Shown here: positions 9,181 through 19,224 of the stretch, in pieces
Numbering within the stretch: position 1 is the stretch's first letter
How the letters are laid out: each line of letters opens with the position of its first letter
Source: Isochrysis galbana
Lineage: Eukaryota; Haptophyta; Isochrysidales; Isochrysidaceae
Assembly (NCBI GenBank): GCA_018136815.1
Contig: CM030941.1
Coordinates: forward strand, 3,537,035-3,601,034
DNA length: 64,000 nucleotides
Direction: 5' to 3'
Made by a program: the position numbers and the translations under genes
The notes under the pieces: model-generated
Database searches by the model: none
Told to the model about the DNA's origin: nothing
Seen by the model: the letters and a program-made list of their open reading frames with translations, nothing else

Positions 9181-9826
9181 ATGTCTCGACCTGATCTGGC
9201 CTATGCGGCTTCCCAGTTGTCCCGGTTCATGACTAATCCCGGTGCTACCCATTTCCACGCGGCCGTACGAGCGCTCATATATATATATATATATATACCT
9301 CAGGGGCTCCAGAGACCGCGTCCTACACTTTGCTCCCAATCCAAAGATGTCCTTTGTAACCTTTGTGGATTCAAATTGGGAAGCAAAGTACTCATGTAGT
9401 GGCGCCCTCTTCTTCTTCTACGGCTGCCCCATACAATGGTCCTCAAAGATGCAACGATCCGTTTCTCTCTCGAGTGCCGAGGCTGAGTATTTTGGCCCGA
9501 TGCTTACCGCCAAAGATCTCATCTTTATTCGGGACCTCATCACGGATCTCGGCATTCTTCTTAATGGCCCTTCGATCGTTTACTCGGATTCCAAATCCGC
9601 CGTTGACATGGCTTTTGATCCGGTGGCTTTCAAGAAGACTAAGCATATCTTGCGTGCAGGAGCCTTTTTGCGCGACCTCGTCGCTAAACAGGTCCTCACG
9701 CTCAAGCACGTCAAAGGGCATCAGATGGTTGCTGACATCTTGACGAAACCATGTCCGCGCAACCAATTTCATCGGATTCTTCAACTCCTTGATTCCTTCT
9801 CTTCTTCGACTCTCTGCGAGATGTGA
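9181..9826 (+). pseudogene. Ty1/copia RT-RNase H remnant with frameshift
   Basis: The first frame gives MSRPDLAYAASQLSRFMTNP, the conserved end of copia reverse transcriptase. A (TA)n run at about 9278-9296 shifts the frame. The second frame continues as RNase H with all three expected acidic sites in context: FVDSNW, SSAEAEYF and YSDSKSAV. Then come KHVKGHQ and MVADILTKPCP, ending LCEM. The purine tract TTAGGAGGGGG and LTR A follow directly. The frameshift and the lack of gag, protease and integrase make it inactive. Confidence 0.88.
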
Positions 9827-9881
9827 ATCTTCTTCGACGTTTGGTTGTAAGCGTCGTACCCGTACTCCGCTTAGGAGGGGG

Positions 9882-10130
9882 TATCATGGATACATCCATG
9901 ATATGTGCATCATAGATGCATATCTATCATGGATACATCCATCTCATGCATCGTGGATGCTCATTCTAACCTCTGTATGTTTATACTGAGGTCTCAGCTT
10001 CTCACTTCTCCCTCGCGGCCGTTTCGAGTCCGCGCGGGGCATTCTTGCGGCACAGAAATTTCCCCGCGCGCTCTTACTTTGTTACTATTATTTTCGCGTG
10101 CGTTTGTGTGAATGTGCGTTATCGCGGTGA
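9882..10130 (+). mobile_element. Copia LTR family A, 3' LTR of the 9181 element
   Basis: It starts TATCATGGATACATCCATGA right after the purine tract and contains CCTCGCGGCCGTTTCGAGTC and GCGGCACAGAAATTTCCCCG. Other copies are at 19780-20131 (-) and 34025-34262 (+). In the more complete minus-strand copy the LTR is about 352 bp and ends ...CACCGCGATAA. Here it breaks off early and joins inverted copies of its own end. Confidence 0.75.
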
Positions 10131-10437
10131 TGCCCATGAGTGAGGCAACCACCGCGGCTTGGGCGAGGCAGAGCGCCATCGCCGATCGCATCGCCAATCG
10201 TATATCGCCGGATAAGATGCTTACTACACGTTATCGCGGTGATGCCCATGAGGCAACCACCGCGGCTTGGGCGAGGCAGAGCGCCATCGCCGATCGCATC
10301 GCCAATCGTATATCGCCGGATAAGATTCTTACTACATTCACGCGCACGCACATTCACACAAACGCACGCGAAACTAATAGTAACAAAGTAAGAGCGCGCG
10401 GGGAAATTTCTGTGCCGCAAGAATGCCCCGCGCGGAC
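10112..10437 (-). mobile_element. Two inverted partial copies of LTR A
   Basis: On the minus strand a segment running ...GGCGATGCGATCGGCGATGG to CCGCGGTGGTTGCCTCATGG occurs twice in tandem (about 10115-10220 and 10230-10335). The second copy extends back into the middle of LTR A (to about 10437). With the plus-strand LTR at 9882 this forms an imperfect inverted arrangement, probably from nested insertion and recombination. Confidence 0.6.
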
Positions 10438-10950
10438 CCCACATCGCCGGTATCTCAAACACGTCGCGAGAGACGGAGAGAGAGAGCGAGAGAGAGAGAG
10501 AGATTCCGCAGCGACGGTCGGAGCGTGTCTTCGCTTTGGATTTTCCCACCAAGGCGGAAAGTCGAGGAGGAATGTTATGTCGCGCAACCGCGGCGATCAC
10601 TCTAGATACAGATCGCAGCGAGATATCCTTGCGATCAAAGAGATCTTGTTGTTGAGCGTGGACCTTCTAGACGTTTCTATCGAGCAACCCTGAGTAGCAA
10701 CCAAGGGAGGAGAAGACCAAAAACCAACGGGACCAAGGGCTTTCATGCAACTTGCATCAAGGGGAAAGATAACCCAAAACCAAAGCAGCGAATCTAAATC
10801 AATCTCCAAGGGGAGATGGCAAACCAAGGACCAAGGAGAAAGATTCCCTCACCCAAGCAGCGAACCTAAATCGATCTCCGAGGGGAGATGGCAAACCAAA
10901 CCTGATTGCCCCCAGAAGCAGGTAAAGAAACGCGGGGAGATAGCGAATTA
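10438..10950 (+). mobile_element. Copia-associated leader region with tandem repeats
   Basis: This region matches 54015-54360 on the opposite strand. Shared parts are a GA-rich run (10474-10503), a conserved 38-codon frame (10577-10693) and CCCTGAGTAGCAACCAAGGG. After that, a unit of about 80 bp containing AATCTAAATCAATCTCCAAG and GGGGAGATGGCAAACCA is repeated twice (about 10780-10900). It is likely an internal or leader segment of a retrotransposon; I could not assign it to LTR A or B. Confidence 0.5.
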
Positions 10951-11455
10951 AACCTTTTTGCGAGGCGCCTGGGAGGAAGAAAGGGCGCTCCAGAACCCTA
11001 GATCCTAGGCGTCCACGCGAAGTTTTTGACCGAGAATGAGAACGAGAGAATTATAACGATAAATACCGAACGAAGAGGAGAGAGAAGCCTAACGAGCGTC
11101 GATTCGCGAATGCGACACCCGGTGACCGGTGAGACACAGCAGAGGGCCGATGGGAGGAGGATTTCGTTCGGGGGGGGGGGCGTGCCATCAGATCATATGT
11201 AAACCCACGGCCCCTATTCCCCTAGTTCTGCATAGGGAGAGTCGCGAGATGGTTGGGGGAAAGGGGCGGCCGGGGCCGTGTGCTGAGTGGTTGTGAGCGT
11301 GAGAGTAGTGAGCGCCTAACTAAGGCTGCGCGCGCGGCGAGAATAATACGAACCAAGGCTGCGCGCGCGGCGAGAATAATACGAATTTTTCTTCTAGTTA
11401 AGTATCAAGCGAACGCGAGCGGGCACGTGCGTCTTGTGCTACAGTTGGCAATTGA
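10951..11455 (+). mobile_element. Diverged F1-like 3' end with duplicated tail
   Basis: From about 11200 the order of motifs is that of the F1 3' half: GCCCCTATTCCCCTAGTTCT, CATAGGGAGAGTCGCGAGAT, GGGGGAAAGGGG, then a GCGCGCGCGGCGAGAATAAT tail. The tail unit (about 37 bp) is present twice (about 11325 and 11362). The part before 11150 holds no recognised feature. The part next to 11455 is likely the 3' UTR of CEP76. Confidence 0.5.
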
Positions 11456-13345
11456 TCATGGCACCGCCGCATGGCGGCAGGCGATCATAAGCCATACTGA
11501 GACCACCTTGTCCGGGTATGGGAACACGCGTGACCTCAGGGCGAGCTCTACCTGCGGCGCGCGGCACTGCATCACCTCGAGAGAAGGCTCGGTGCGCATT
11601 AGGCTGGAATAAATGGCGTGCGCACGTGTGTGAGTGAAGTGAGAGGGGAAGCCCTTGAAGGTATGCCCGGATGGCACGCAGCGCCGGATTGCAGCTTGAA
11701 ACTCGGGCGCACCAATGGTGCGCCCGCTGAGTGGCTCCATCTCGTACGAGAAGAGAGCTGGTGCAAGCACATACTCGAGGGAGGAGTCCCATGCCGTTTT
11801 CAGCCCGAGTCGTGCACGATGGCGCTCGATCAATAGCCGGAGCTCGGCCTCGACTGTGCGCTCGAGAGCCGCCCGCCCATCAAAGGTGGCAGGCGTAAGC
11901 GCCGCGGCAGGCAATGGTGTGAGCGCCCGCAGGAGCGAAGAGTCCATCGGCTTCCATAGCAGCGGCTCTTCCAACTGGAGGGAGGTCACAGCGAGCGACT
12001 CATCAGGCTGTACGTTGGCGTAAAAGCGCTCGTGGCTGAAGACGCATGACAGCGTGCGGTACGGCGGCTCACATGGGCTGCCCTGCCCGCTGGTGTAGGC
12101 TGAGGCATGGCCTTGTGCGCCTCGATGCAAGAAGCGCGCCCCAGAGCTGGGCTCCCAGAACGTGATGCTCTGGTTGCTTCCTGCGAGCGCGGGGTACGCC
12201 TCATGTCCCCCGCGCGTCATTACCCACACATGCGGGCCGTGCACATCGGTGCCGATGCACACGTACGCATCGAGGCCAAAGCCGAGAAGAAGTGAGCAAA
12301 GCAGCAATGCATGCTCCTCTGCCTCACCAGATCGGCGGCAAAGCATGGCGTGGCCCGAGTGCCAAACGTCGGTGCCGCCGACAGGTAGCGACCGCTCAAA
12401 GCGAAGGAGCGACACGAAATGGGCCGCCTGTAGCGGCGAGTCCAGCATGCGGTCGGCGCGGATCGGCTGCAAGTAGCATGTAACGGGGCGCTGGACCCCT
12501 AGCTCGGACAGAGCAAAGAGCTTGACTGCCCGTCCTCGGTGCGAGGGGCGCAGCGAGAGGTAGTCGTCCCACCACGCGCGTGCGTACGCAAAAAAGCGGC
12601 GCTCAGCTTCAATCTCGGCCGCCCGCTCCGCCTTGAGCTGTCGCATCACGTCAAGCTCCAACATGAGAGGTGGCACTGTGCCTCCAGCGGGCGGAAGCAG
12701 CTTTAACCGCAGCTCGAGGCAGCCAACAGGTAACTTAGCCTGGGGACCGATGCCGGGCAGCTCGATGCTCAATATGCAACAGCCAACTTGCAGCACCTTG
12801 CGCCATTCCACCAGCAGAGAGGAGACAAGCTCGTCGGAACCTTCGGGATGAGACTCGAGCAATAGCAAGTGCATTGGCTGGCGCTCACGCAGCAGCCGCT
12901 CGGCCAAGTCGGCCGCATCGGAGGCGCGGAGCGATAGGGGGAATCGGAAGCACCCTTCCACCGCCGGTTCTGAGCTAAAGGGCGTGGGTATTGATTCGAG
13001 TCGCTCCTCACCCAGCTGCAAGCTCACGCGCAGCATGCCGCGCTCACGGCCCATACCATGCGTGTCGAGAAAGGCGCGCCCGCCAAGGAGCTCGCACTCG
13101 AGCGCAAAGCTATCGGCAAGCTCTGGCGTGCTGGCGAGCCTGGACATGCTGTTCAACTGCAGCGTATCAGCCATGCCCTGTCGAATCGCCCGCTTCTGCA
13201 ACTCTAGGCTTGCCGGTTCGGCATCAGCGCCGAGTGCATCCGAGACGATCAGGCGAAGGTCATCAAAGATGCCTCGCTCGCGTAGGTGCAGGTGGATCCG
13301 CGCACGGACTTGCTCGACTGGGTCATCTGAGCCCTCGGCCGGCAT
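11456..13345 (-). CDS. CEP76: CEP76 centriolar protein
   Basis: CEP76 is a centriolar protein that limits centriole reduplication and is widespread in ciliated eukaryotes. This is an intronless 629-residue frame, near the 659 of the human protein. An N-terminal acidic/helical part precedes a C2-like region (about residues 90-245). The family-defining block follows: FFAYARAWWDDYLSLRPSHR at about 250, RPVTCYLQPIRADRMLDSPL, and the transglutaminase-like part with EEHALLLCSLLLGFGLDAYV and HVWVMTRGG, where CEP76 normally has GDCEDHA (here SGEAEEHA, so the Cys is absent). The C-terminus YPYPDKVVSVWLMIACRH is nearly identical in pattern to the end of animal CEP76. The start MPAEGSDDP is the first ATG and fits the family's short N-terminus. 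Confidence 0.93.
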   Translation of the reverse strand: MPAEGSDDPVEQVRARIHLHLRERGIFDDLRLIVSDALGADAEPASLELQKRAIRQGMADTLQLNSMSRLASTPELADSFALECELLGGRAFLDTHGMGRERGMLRVSLQLGEERLESIPTPFSSEPAVEGCFRFPLSLRASDAADLAERLLRERQPMHLLLLESHPEGSDELVSSLLVEWRKVLQVGCCILSIELPGIGPQAKLPVGCLELRLKLLPPAGGTVPPLMLELDVMRQLKAERAAEIEAERRFFAYARAWWDDYLSLRPSHRGRAVKLFALSELGVQRPVTCYLQPIRADRMLDSPLQAAHFVSLLRFERSLPVGGTDVWHSGHAMLCRRSGEAEEHALLLCSLLLGFGLDAYVCIGTDVHGPHVWVMTRGGHEAYPALAGSNQSITFWEPSSGARFLHRGAQGHASAYTSGQGSPCEPPYRTLSCVFSHERFYANVQPDESLAVTSLQLEEPLLWKPMDSSLLRALTPLPAAALTPATFDGRAALERTVEAELRLLIERHRARLGLKTAWDSSLEYVLAPALFSYEMEPLSGRTIGAPEFQAAIRRCVPSGHTFKGFPSHFTHTRAHAIYSSLMRTEPSLEVMQCRAPQVELALRSRVFPYPDKVVSVWLMIACRHAAVP

Positions 13346-13508
13346 CGCCGTGATGAAGGGCCTATCCTTCTCTTCCCGTCTCTCCGCGTCTCTTCCCCTC
13401 TCTTCCCGTCTCTTCCTCTATCACCCGCCGACCCCTCCCTCGCTCCTTCTCGCCTCATACCGGCTGCAGCGCAGCGAACCCGTACCGCTAGGGGAGGGAA
13501 GGGGAAAG

Positions 13509-13690
13509 TGTCAGAGTCGGAGTTTTCTTGTTGTCCGAGTTTACTCCTAGTGCTGAGGGACCGTTCCTCATCGGCTCATCGGCAATGGAGCCCCTCCCCC
13601 GCGATGGGGGTGTGCGCGTTTGGCGCATAGCTCGTCCGGTGTATGTGGCTAGGGATGCTAGCCAACAAGACCTTCCACAAGACTACAATT
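13509..13690 (+). mobile_element. Family C short LTR-like repeat (+)
   Basis: It starts TGTCAGAGTCGGAGTTTTC after a purine run and contains TTTACTCCTAGTGCTGAGGG and CCCCTCCCCCGCGATGGGGG. It ends near GCTAGCCAACA with ACAAGACTACAATTACCAAC beyond. Same organisation as 6077-6243, opposite strand. Confidence 0.6.
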
Positions 13691-14749
13691 ACCAACATTG
13701 TACCCCCGCTGAGAGACGAGTAGCGAGTAGCCCAGTCACCGGTCACTCGGTCACTCGGTCACTCTCACTCTCACTCTCACCCTCACTCACTCATTTTAAC
13801 CACTATTATCCATCTCCCCTGTTTGTCCAAGGATTCCCCAGTGTCCCCCCCTACCTGCCCCGCCAGCCGCCTCCCCCCTCCGAACGACCCCCTCCCGCCC
13901 CACGAAAGGCGATGGCGTTGGTGAGGGACCCCGTCCCTTCCCCTTCCCCCGCGTGTGGCGGTCTATTTTGGGAGATTGAGGCGGGCGCTCACGGGAAGGA
14001 ATCGGAGTGGTGAATGTGGGGCGCATCCCTCTTAGAAACGCGGAGCTTCCGCGACGTCCGATCGCCCGCGATCGGCCGAAGAATGGCCTGGAGGTGGTGG
14101 CCATGGAGAGCCCAGAATTCTCGCAAGCAGGGTAGGGGGTCACTGGTAGGTGGCACGCGGGTTCTTAATTAAGGGTGGCCCCCACACTGACCCATCACCG
14201 CCCCTCGCACCGCAGGAACGCCTCGATTCGCTTGCGCCTGGCCGCGATGGCATAATGGCATTGGTACGACGCTTGACGCGTCGTCATGCGCTCTTTCGGA
14301 CGCCCCTGTATGTAGACTTGCTCCTAAGGGCGGTAGGACGCAACAAGCCGGTCGCACCGGGGGTGTTCCTGAATATAATATACCAACCCCAGATGGCAGA
14401 TGGCCTGGTCTGACCAGGCATGTTTGCACTCTCCTTCCCTCCCAAATGTGCAGAGTTGCAGAGTTGGTGTGCCCTGTACTCACTGCCACTGCCGCCTCGA
14501 CAGCGGTGGCGTGCGCGGAGGCAGCCGGCGAAATGGCTGTCGCTGTAGGGACCAGTTGTGGAAACGCGTGGCGCACTCGGCAGCCACAAATTCGAAGGAA
14601 AGAGGAAAGATTTCCATCGAATTCGTTGAGCAGTCCACCCGATGTCCGATGTTGTGTTGCACCCTTGAGCGTCGACGCACGCGTTGGTGCTGGTGTCATG
14701 GAGATTGAGATTGCGGTGACCTCTCGGCGGGGGTACCACGTTAGAACTT
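13691..14749. other. Intergenic, no recognised gene
   Basis: There is a CACT microsatellite at about 13740-13795 and a C-rich stretch to about 13900. Open frames exist on both strands (for example 14150-14413 + and 14169-14699 -), but they overlap each other and show no family pattern, so I do not call them. Confidence 0.4.
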
Positions 14750-15560
14750 ATAGTCATAGCGTCGTATGACATCTTGTTAGCTTACACCGGACGAGCCATG
14801 CGCCAACCGCGCGCATAGGGCCTGACAAGAGTTGCTCGCTCAGACCCCCAAAGTTGCTCGCAAAAGTTGCTCGAAATAGGCCCCAAAAGGGGCAAAGTTG
14901 CTCGCAGAGTTGCTCGAAGTTGCTCGGAGTTGCTCGTTCATTGTTCATTGCGCCGCGATTGCCGCGACGCGTGCTGCCGGGCGTCAGCGCGGCGAGAGGG
15001 AATGCTCGGAACAGCCTGCAGGGAACAGGATAGCGGCGCGGCGGGCGTTAGTTAGTAGTTAGAACCCATGCACTTTTCATACATAAACTACATGATGTTT
15101 ATGTGAATAAGAAGAGGCAGAGGGGAGGAGAGCGTTTCGCAAGTAGGTGCTCTTCTATCGATCCACCGATGTTGATGTGAATAAGAAGAGGCAGAGGGGT
15201 TAAGGTTAAAGTTGCACGCTCGGCCTATCTATAGATCTAGGAGGGGTAGGTTGCTCCTCTAACGGGCCTATCTATGGGTAAGTTGCTAGGTAAGTTGCTC
15301 GAGTTGCTCAATGTTGCCTGTGGCCCTTAAAGTTGCTCAAAAGTTGCTCGCCCTCTCAAACACCCCAAAGTTGCTCAAAAAGTTGCCGGCAACTCTTGTC
15401 AGGCCCTACGCGCGCACACCGCACACCACACACCGCACACCCCCATCGTGGGGTGTGGGGTAGGGGCTCCGTTGCCTTCGAAGGGCTACGGTCCCGCAGC
15501 ACTAAGGTTATACTAACACAACAATAACACTCTGACGTCCTCCGTCCTCCGGGGCGGGTT
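14750..15560 (-). mobile_element. Family C repeat (-), split by hAT2
   Basis: The left piece (about 14768-14815) has CTTGTTAGCTTACACCGGAC and GCGCCAACCGCGCGCA. The right piece (15409-15530) continues with CACACCCCCATCGTGGGGTG, GGCTACGGTCCCGCAGCACT and ends near AACAATAACACTC. Together they make one diverged minus-strand family C copy, interrupted at the 8-bp duplication of hAT2. Confidence 0.6.
14808..15416. mobile_element. hAT-type transposon hAT2 (593 bp) with 8-bp duplications
   Basis: The element is 14816-15408. The duplication CGCGCGCA flanks it (14808-14815 and 15409-15416). Both ends carry the same 20-bp inverted repeat TAGGGCCTGACAAGAGTTGC. The motif AGTTGCTC(G/A) recurs about seven times near the left end and about six times near the right end, in the same orientation at both ends. 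Dense subterminal repeats of this kind are typical transposase-binding arrays of hAT elements. It has no coding capacity and is non-autonomous. Confidence 0.9.
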
Positions 15561-15688
15561 GAGGGGATTTCACAACGCCGTAAAAACACCATGTCCGGCT
15601 TGTCGCTTGTTTAATCCTATTCCTTTAGCGGAGGGTATGCATACCGGCGGGGGCCCTCATGCCAGCACGTCTGTCCGTCGGAGCGGTC

Positions 15689-15692
<4 letters not shown>

Positions 15693-15776
<84 letters not shown>
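15693..15776 (+). repeat. (GA)n microsatellite
   Basis: About 42 GA dinucleotides with a few interruptions at the left end. Long Arg/Glu or Ser/Leu frames crossing it on either strand are artefacts of the repeat. More GA-rich and poly-C sequence continues to about 16275. Confidence 0.97.
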
Positions 15777-15778
<2 letters not shown>

Positions 15779-16279
15779 GTTCGAGGATCGGGGAGGCGCG
15801 GCGGGGGGGGGGGGACAAGAGAGAGGAGAAGTAGAGAAGAGAGTCCCTCTCTTCCTGGCGGTTTCCTCCCCTTTCTCTTCCTCTGGCGTTCTCTGGCGTT
15901 GGGCTGCGATCTCTCTCTCTCTCTCTGTGGAGGAGCTGCGCCGCACCGTCCTCTCCCTCCCCCCCCCCCCCCCCCCGCGCGCGCCCCCCCGCGCCCCCGC
16001 GCCTTCCCTCCCCCCCGTCTCCTCTCGCCGATGCCGCCGATGCCGAGAGCAGCGCCCCTCTCGTCACTTCCCTCTCCGCACGCACTTGAGATCAGAAGAA
16101 AGGAGTTGTAATGCAGAGAGCAAGAACTCCGAGGAAAGAAGACACTCACTCTCTCCACAAGAGGAATAGAAGAGGCTCTTGTCCCCAGACGAGAGAGAGA
16201 GAACGAGGGGGGGAGAGAGGAGGGAGAGAGAGAGAGAGAGAGAAGGAGGGAGGCAGAGAGAGGGAGAGAGAGAGTCGCG
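15777..16279. other. Purine- and C-rich region upstream of the 16280 gene
   Basis: This contains G runs (15804-15815), a C run (15960-15976), a second GA cluster (16190-16275) and no supportable gene. It is the likely promoter/5' UTR of the NAD(P)-binding protein gene. Confidence 0.5.
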
Positions 16280-18109
16280 ATGGTTGCTCTGGCTCTCCTT
16301 GCCTCGGCGGCGGCGAGCGGCGCGCTGGTACATGGCGTATGGGCTTCACCCCGGGCGCCAGCACGCGCGCACGCCAACCTGATGGCTCAGCGCATTGTCG
16401 TCACCGACGGCTCGAACTCCTTCTACAACTCGCGTGGAGTCTTCCAGGTGCTTCGCAGTGGTGGGAAGAGGGTGGGGGTCCAGGCGAAGAGGGTGGGGAG
16501 GAGGGTGTGTAAGAGGGTCGAGATAAGGTGAATGAGAGGATCTTCCATGTGCACCGCTCGGGAAGAAGGGCCGGGCGGGCGAGAGGGGGGGGGGCGTAGG
16601 CCTATCATGAGAGAGGCTGCAAGGGTGGAGAGAGAGTTGAGCCTCAGAGGATGCACGAGTGGAGAGAGGGTTGGGCCTCAGAAGCTGCCAGGGTGAAGAG
16701 AGAGGGTTGAGCCTCAGAGGCTGCACGGGTGGAGAGAGAGGGTTGTGCCTCAGAGGGGGGAGACAGAAGCCGCGAGTGTGGGTGGGAAGTGACAGATGTG
16801 CGGCAGAGAGCTGACCTCCTGAGTCCCCGCCGAAGAAGCTGGGGCTCTAGAGAGTTTGCTTGATCGGAGGAGAGGGATGAAGGGACAAAACCTTCCAGAT
16901 GCTCCCCTGGGACGGAGAGGGAGAGTTTGGATTAGGTCGGTTCCCGCTCGCGCAGCTGGGAGATACGAAGCAGGGCTCGTTTTGTCTTGCACAGGGCGCG
17001 AGAAGCATGTGGAGAAGGCTCACTGTCATACGTTTTTGAATGCGCACGGCGCCCATCCTGAGCGAAAGAACGATTTTGTCTTTCAGGTTCTGCACGACGC
17101 AAAGGCCTTTGACTCCATCACTGCTGCCTCCTCCTCGGTTGCCGACGCAAAGAAGATGCTGCTCTCGCGGCAGGCGCGCTATTCGGGGCTCACTGACCTG
17201 CTCCATTTCACTGAAGAGCCACTCGATCAGGTGCTGAACGGTGCCGATGTGTGGCTCACAATGAATACAGACCAGGCAGAACTCCGCCACCAGGTCGAGG
17301 CCGCCAAGGTGGCGGGCGTCAAACGGATCTTTGTCCACGTGGGCGCCGATGGACCGGACGCGATGCTCGCTGACGCGCCCGCGCTCAAGTCCGCCCTCGA
17401 CGCTAGCGGTGCCGAGTACACCGTCATGCGCGCGCGCATCATGACGGGATCCGGCGGCAGCATTGGCATGATCCTTGCCGACATCGATGAGACGGGCGTT
17501 GAGGAGGTGCCGAGGGAGGACGCGTTCCGCTTCATTACAGAGGCCCTCACGCTGTCCGAGGCCAACGGCCGCCTCTTCACGCTCTGCCCTACCGAGGACG
17601 ACTCGCAGTTCCGCGAGATGCGCCGTGCGGGCTGCGATCGGCGCGAGGAGGCGAAGGCGCTGCTAGCGGGCGTTATCAGCAAGGGGGCCAAGGCGGCTGC
17701 TGATGCCAAGGCAGCGGAGGCGGAGGCGGCGGAGGCCGCGAAGAAGCCGGAGGTATCGCCCGAGGAGCGGGAAGCCGAGCTCAAGGCGCTCCTCGAGAAA
17801 GCGCGCCTCAAGGGTATCGAGACGCAGGAGCGCCTCAAGAAGGAGAACGAGGAGAAAGCTCGACTCCGGGCCGAGCGTGCGGAGAAAATGAAGGGGCCGG
17901 CTCGCAAAGAGGATGATGAGGAGGAGAAAGATGCTAGCGGAAAGGACATGGACGGCTCCGACGATAGCGACGACTCCTCGCCACCGTCCCCGCCCTCGCC
18001 GCCGCCGTTCGATCCGAAGGGTGGCGGTGGCGGAGGCGAAGGAGGCAGCGGAGGTGATGGTGGCAGCGGTGGCAAAGACAAGCCTGACCCTCCGCTCGCG
18101 CTTGCGTAA
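16280..18109 (+). CDS. NAD(P)-binding (atypical SDR-like) protein, probably plastid
   Basis: Two exons, 16280-16447 and 17087-18109, give about 396 residues. The junction (CAG|GTGCTT ... TTTCAG|GTT) joins GVFQ to VLHDAKAFD in phase 0. Residues 1-30 form a hydrophobic leader (MVALALLASAAASGALVHG) followed by an Ala/Arg-rich stretch, as in secreted or plastid-routed algal proteins. Residues about 38-240 resemble NmrA-like/atypical SDR folds: beta strand RIVVTD, ADVWLTMNTD, AAKVAGVKRIFVHVG, then ALDASGAEYTVMRARIM, but the classical GxxGxxG is not evident. Residues about 255-350 are a charged Ala/Glu/Lys coiled coil and the C-terminus is acidic then Gly-rich. Substrate unknown. The 639-bp intron contains a minisatellite. 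Confidence 0.72.
16610..16765 (+). repeat. Intronic minisatellite, about 45-bp units
   Basis: The motif GAGAGAG(G)GTTG(A/G)GCCTCAG followed by (A/G)GCTGC or GATGCACGAGTGG repeats about four times inside the intron of the NAD(P)-binding protein gene. Confidence 0.75.
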
Positions 18110-19224
18110 TCGCCGTGCACGGGACCACGGGCATACTGATGTGGGCGACCAAGGGGCGAGCATGCTAGCCCATTGACAGGGAGGCACTGGCCATGCGAAG
18201 CGCCGCTCACCGGTGCTCTTTGATTGTGTGATATGTGTGCCATCAAGCCAGAGCTCCTTACTCGCCGGCTGTCTCACCAGCTGCCTGATACAGGCGATAT
18301 TGCCGCCAGCCCTCAGCTTCGAGCTGCGCAGTACACCTTGCACCTCTTCCTGATTTTAGATGTACACACGGTGCTTCCCATTTGGCCGCCGTCTTTGCCA
18401 GCCGGTCTCTTGTTGGCTCGCTACCGGTCACACCTACCTGCTGGACCGTCTGGCGGCGCTTAGCCTTCAGGCGGGTCTACCGGGCGTGCTTCCTCGTTGC
18501 TTTCGTTTCTTTGCCCAGTCTTTCAGCTCCGAACGTTACTTATTGTTTGGGGGTTACTTGCTCGGCGGGCCTGCTCATGGAAACCGATTTTTGCGGCACA
18601 CCCGCCTCTGCCTCGTGTGAGTGAGGGATGTCACACATGTTCTCACACTCATCGGGTTTGATGACATCAAATTTGCGTGGAGGTAGTGTCATTCTCGAAT
18701 GTGGCTTCTTATTGAGGGATTGGCGGCACCAGCATAGCGTACCGCTGACCGATGTCTATCTAAGCGTGCGATGTGCGCGAGTGAGGCGGTCGCCACCACC
18801 AGCTCCTTTGCCCTGCGCCCCGGATCAATGTCGAATGTAACCTGATATCTGAGCATGGTGTTGTAGCCCCAATACCAAAAAAGAGGCTCTTTAAAGAGGC
18901 CGAAACCGCATGTTAAGTTTTGCTTTCGGCCGATCTCTCTTATCCTTAGCTAGCTAGGAGCGGGTTATAACTTTTACGATTTACGACCAACCACGCCCGC
19001 CACGCCCCCTCCCCCTCTTGCAAGTAAGGTCTCAATACTTGCGATGCCGCCCACAGCCATAGCAATAGCGGGGTACGAGCCTGGAGTCTGACTCGAAGAA
19101 AAATCTGAAGTCGGAAGATTTGGATTCGGGGCTTCAGGCTTCAGGTCGCGTTCCGTCGAAAGCGAAAGTGGACCATGCGAACATTTTTAGTTTTTTACAT
19201 CCCGTAAGGTTTAATTATTTCTTC
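18110..19224. other. Intergenic, no recognised gene
   Basis: The first part is probably the 3' UTR of the preceding gene. Short open frames at 18224-18620 have no family pattern. At about 18888-18945 there are two small inverted repeats (CTCTTTAAAGAG, and GGCCGAAA paired with TTTCGGCC). Nothing else is identifiable. Confidence 0.4.

Noticed and set aside
13691-14749. Overlapping frames at 14150-14413 and 14169-14772 as genes
   Set aside because: They conflict with each other, have no recognisable domain and no splice support.
15617-16377. Long Leu/Ser or Arg/Glu frames crossing the GA repeat
   Set aside because: Dinucleotide repeats are open in all frames; the protein is just the repeat.
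17227-18246. 339-codon minus-strand frame with Ser/Pro-rich protein
   Set aside because: It is the exact antisense of the second exon of the NAD(P)-binding protein gene and is kept open only by GC-rich codon bias.
18888-18945. Histone-mRNA-type 3' stem-loop (GGCTCTTTAAAGAGGCC)
   Set aside because: The stem has a bulge, the loop does not fit the consensus, and no histone gene is nearby.
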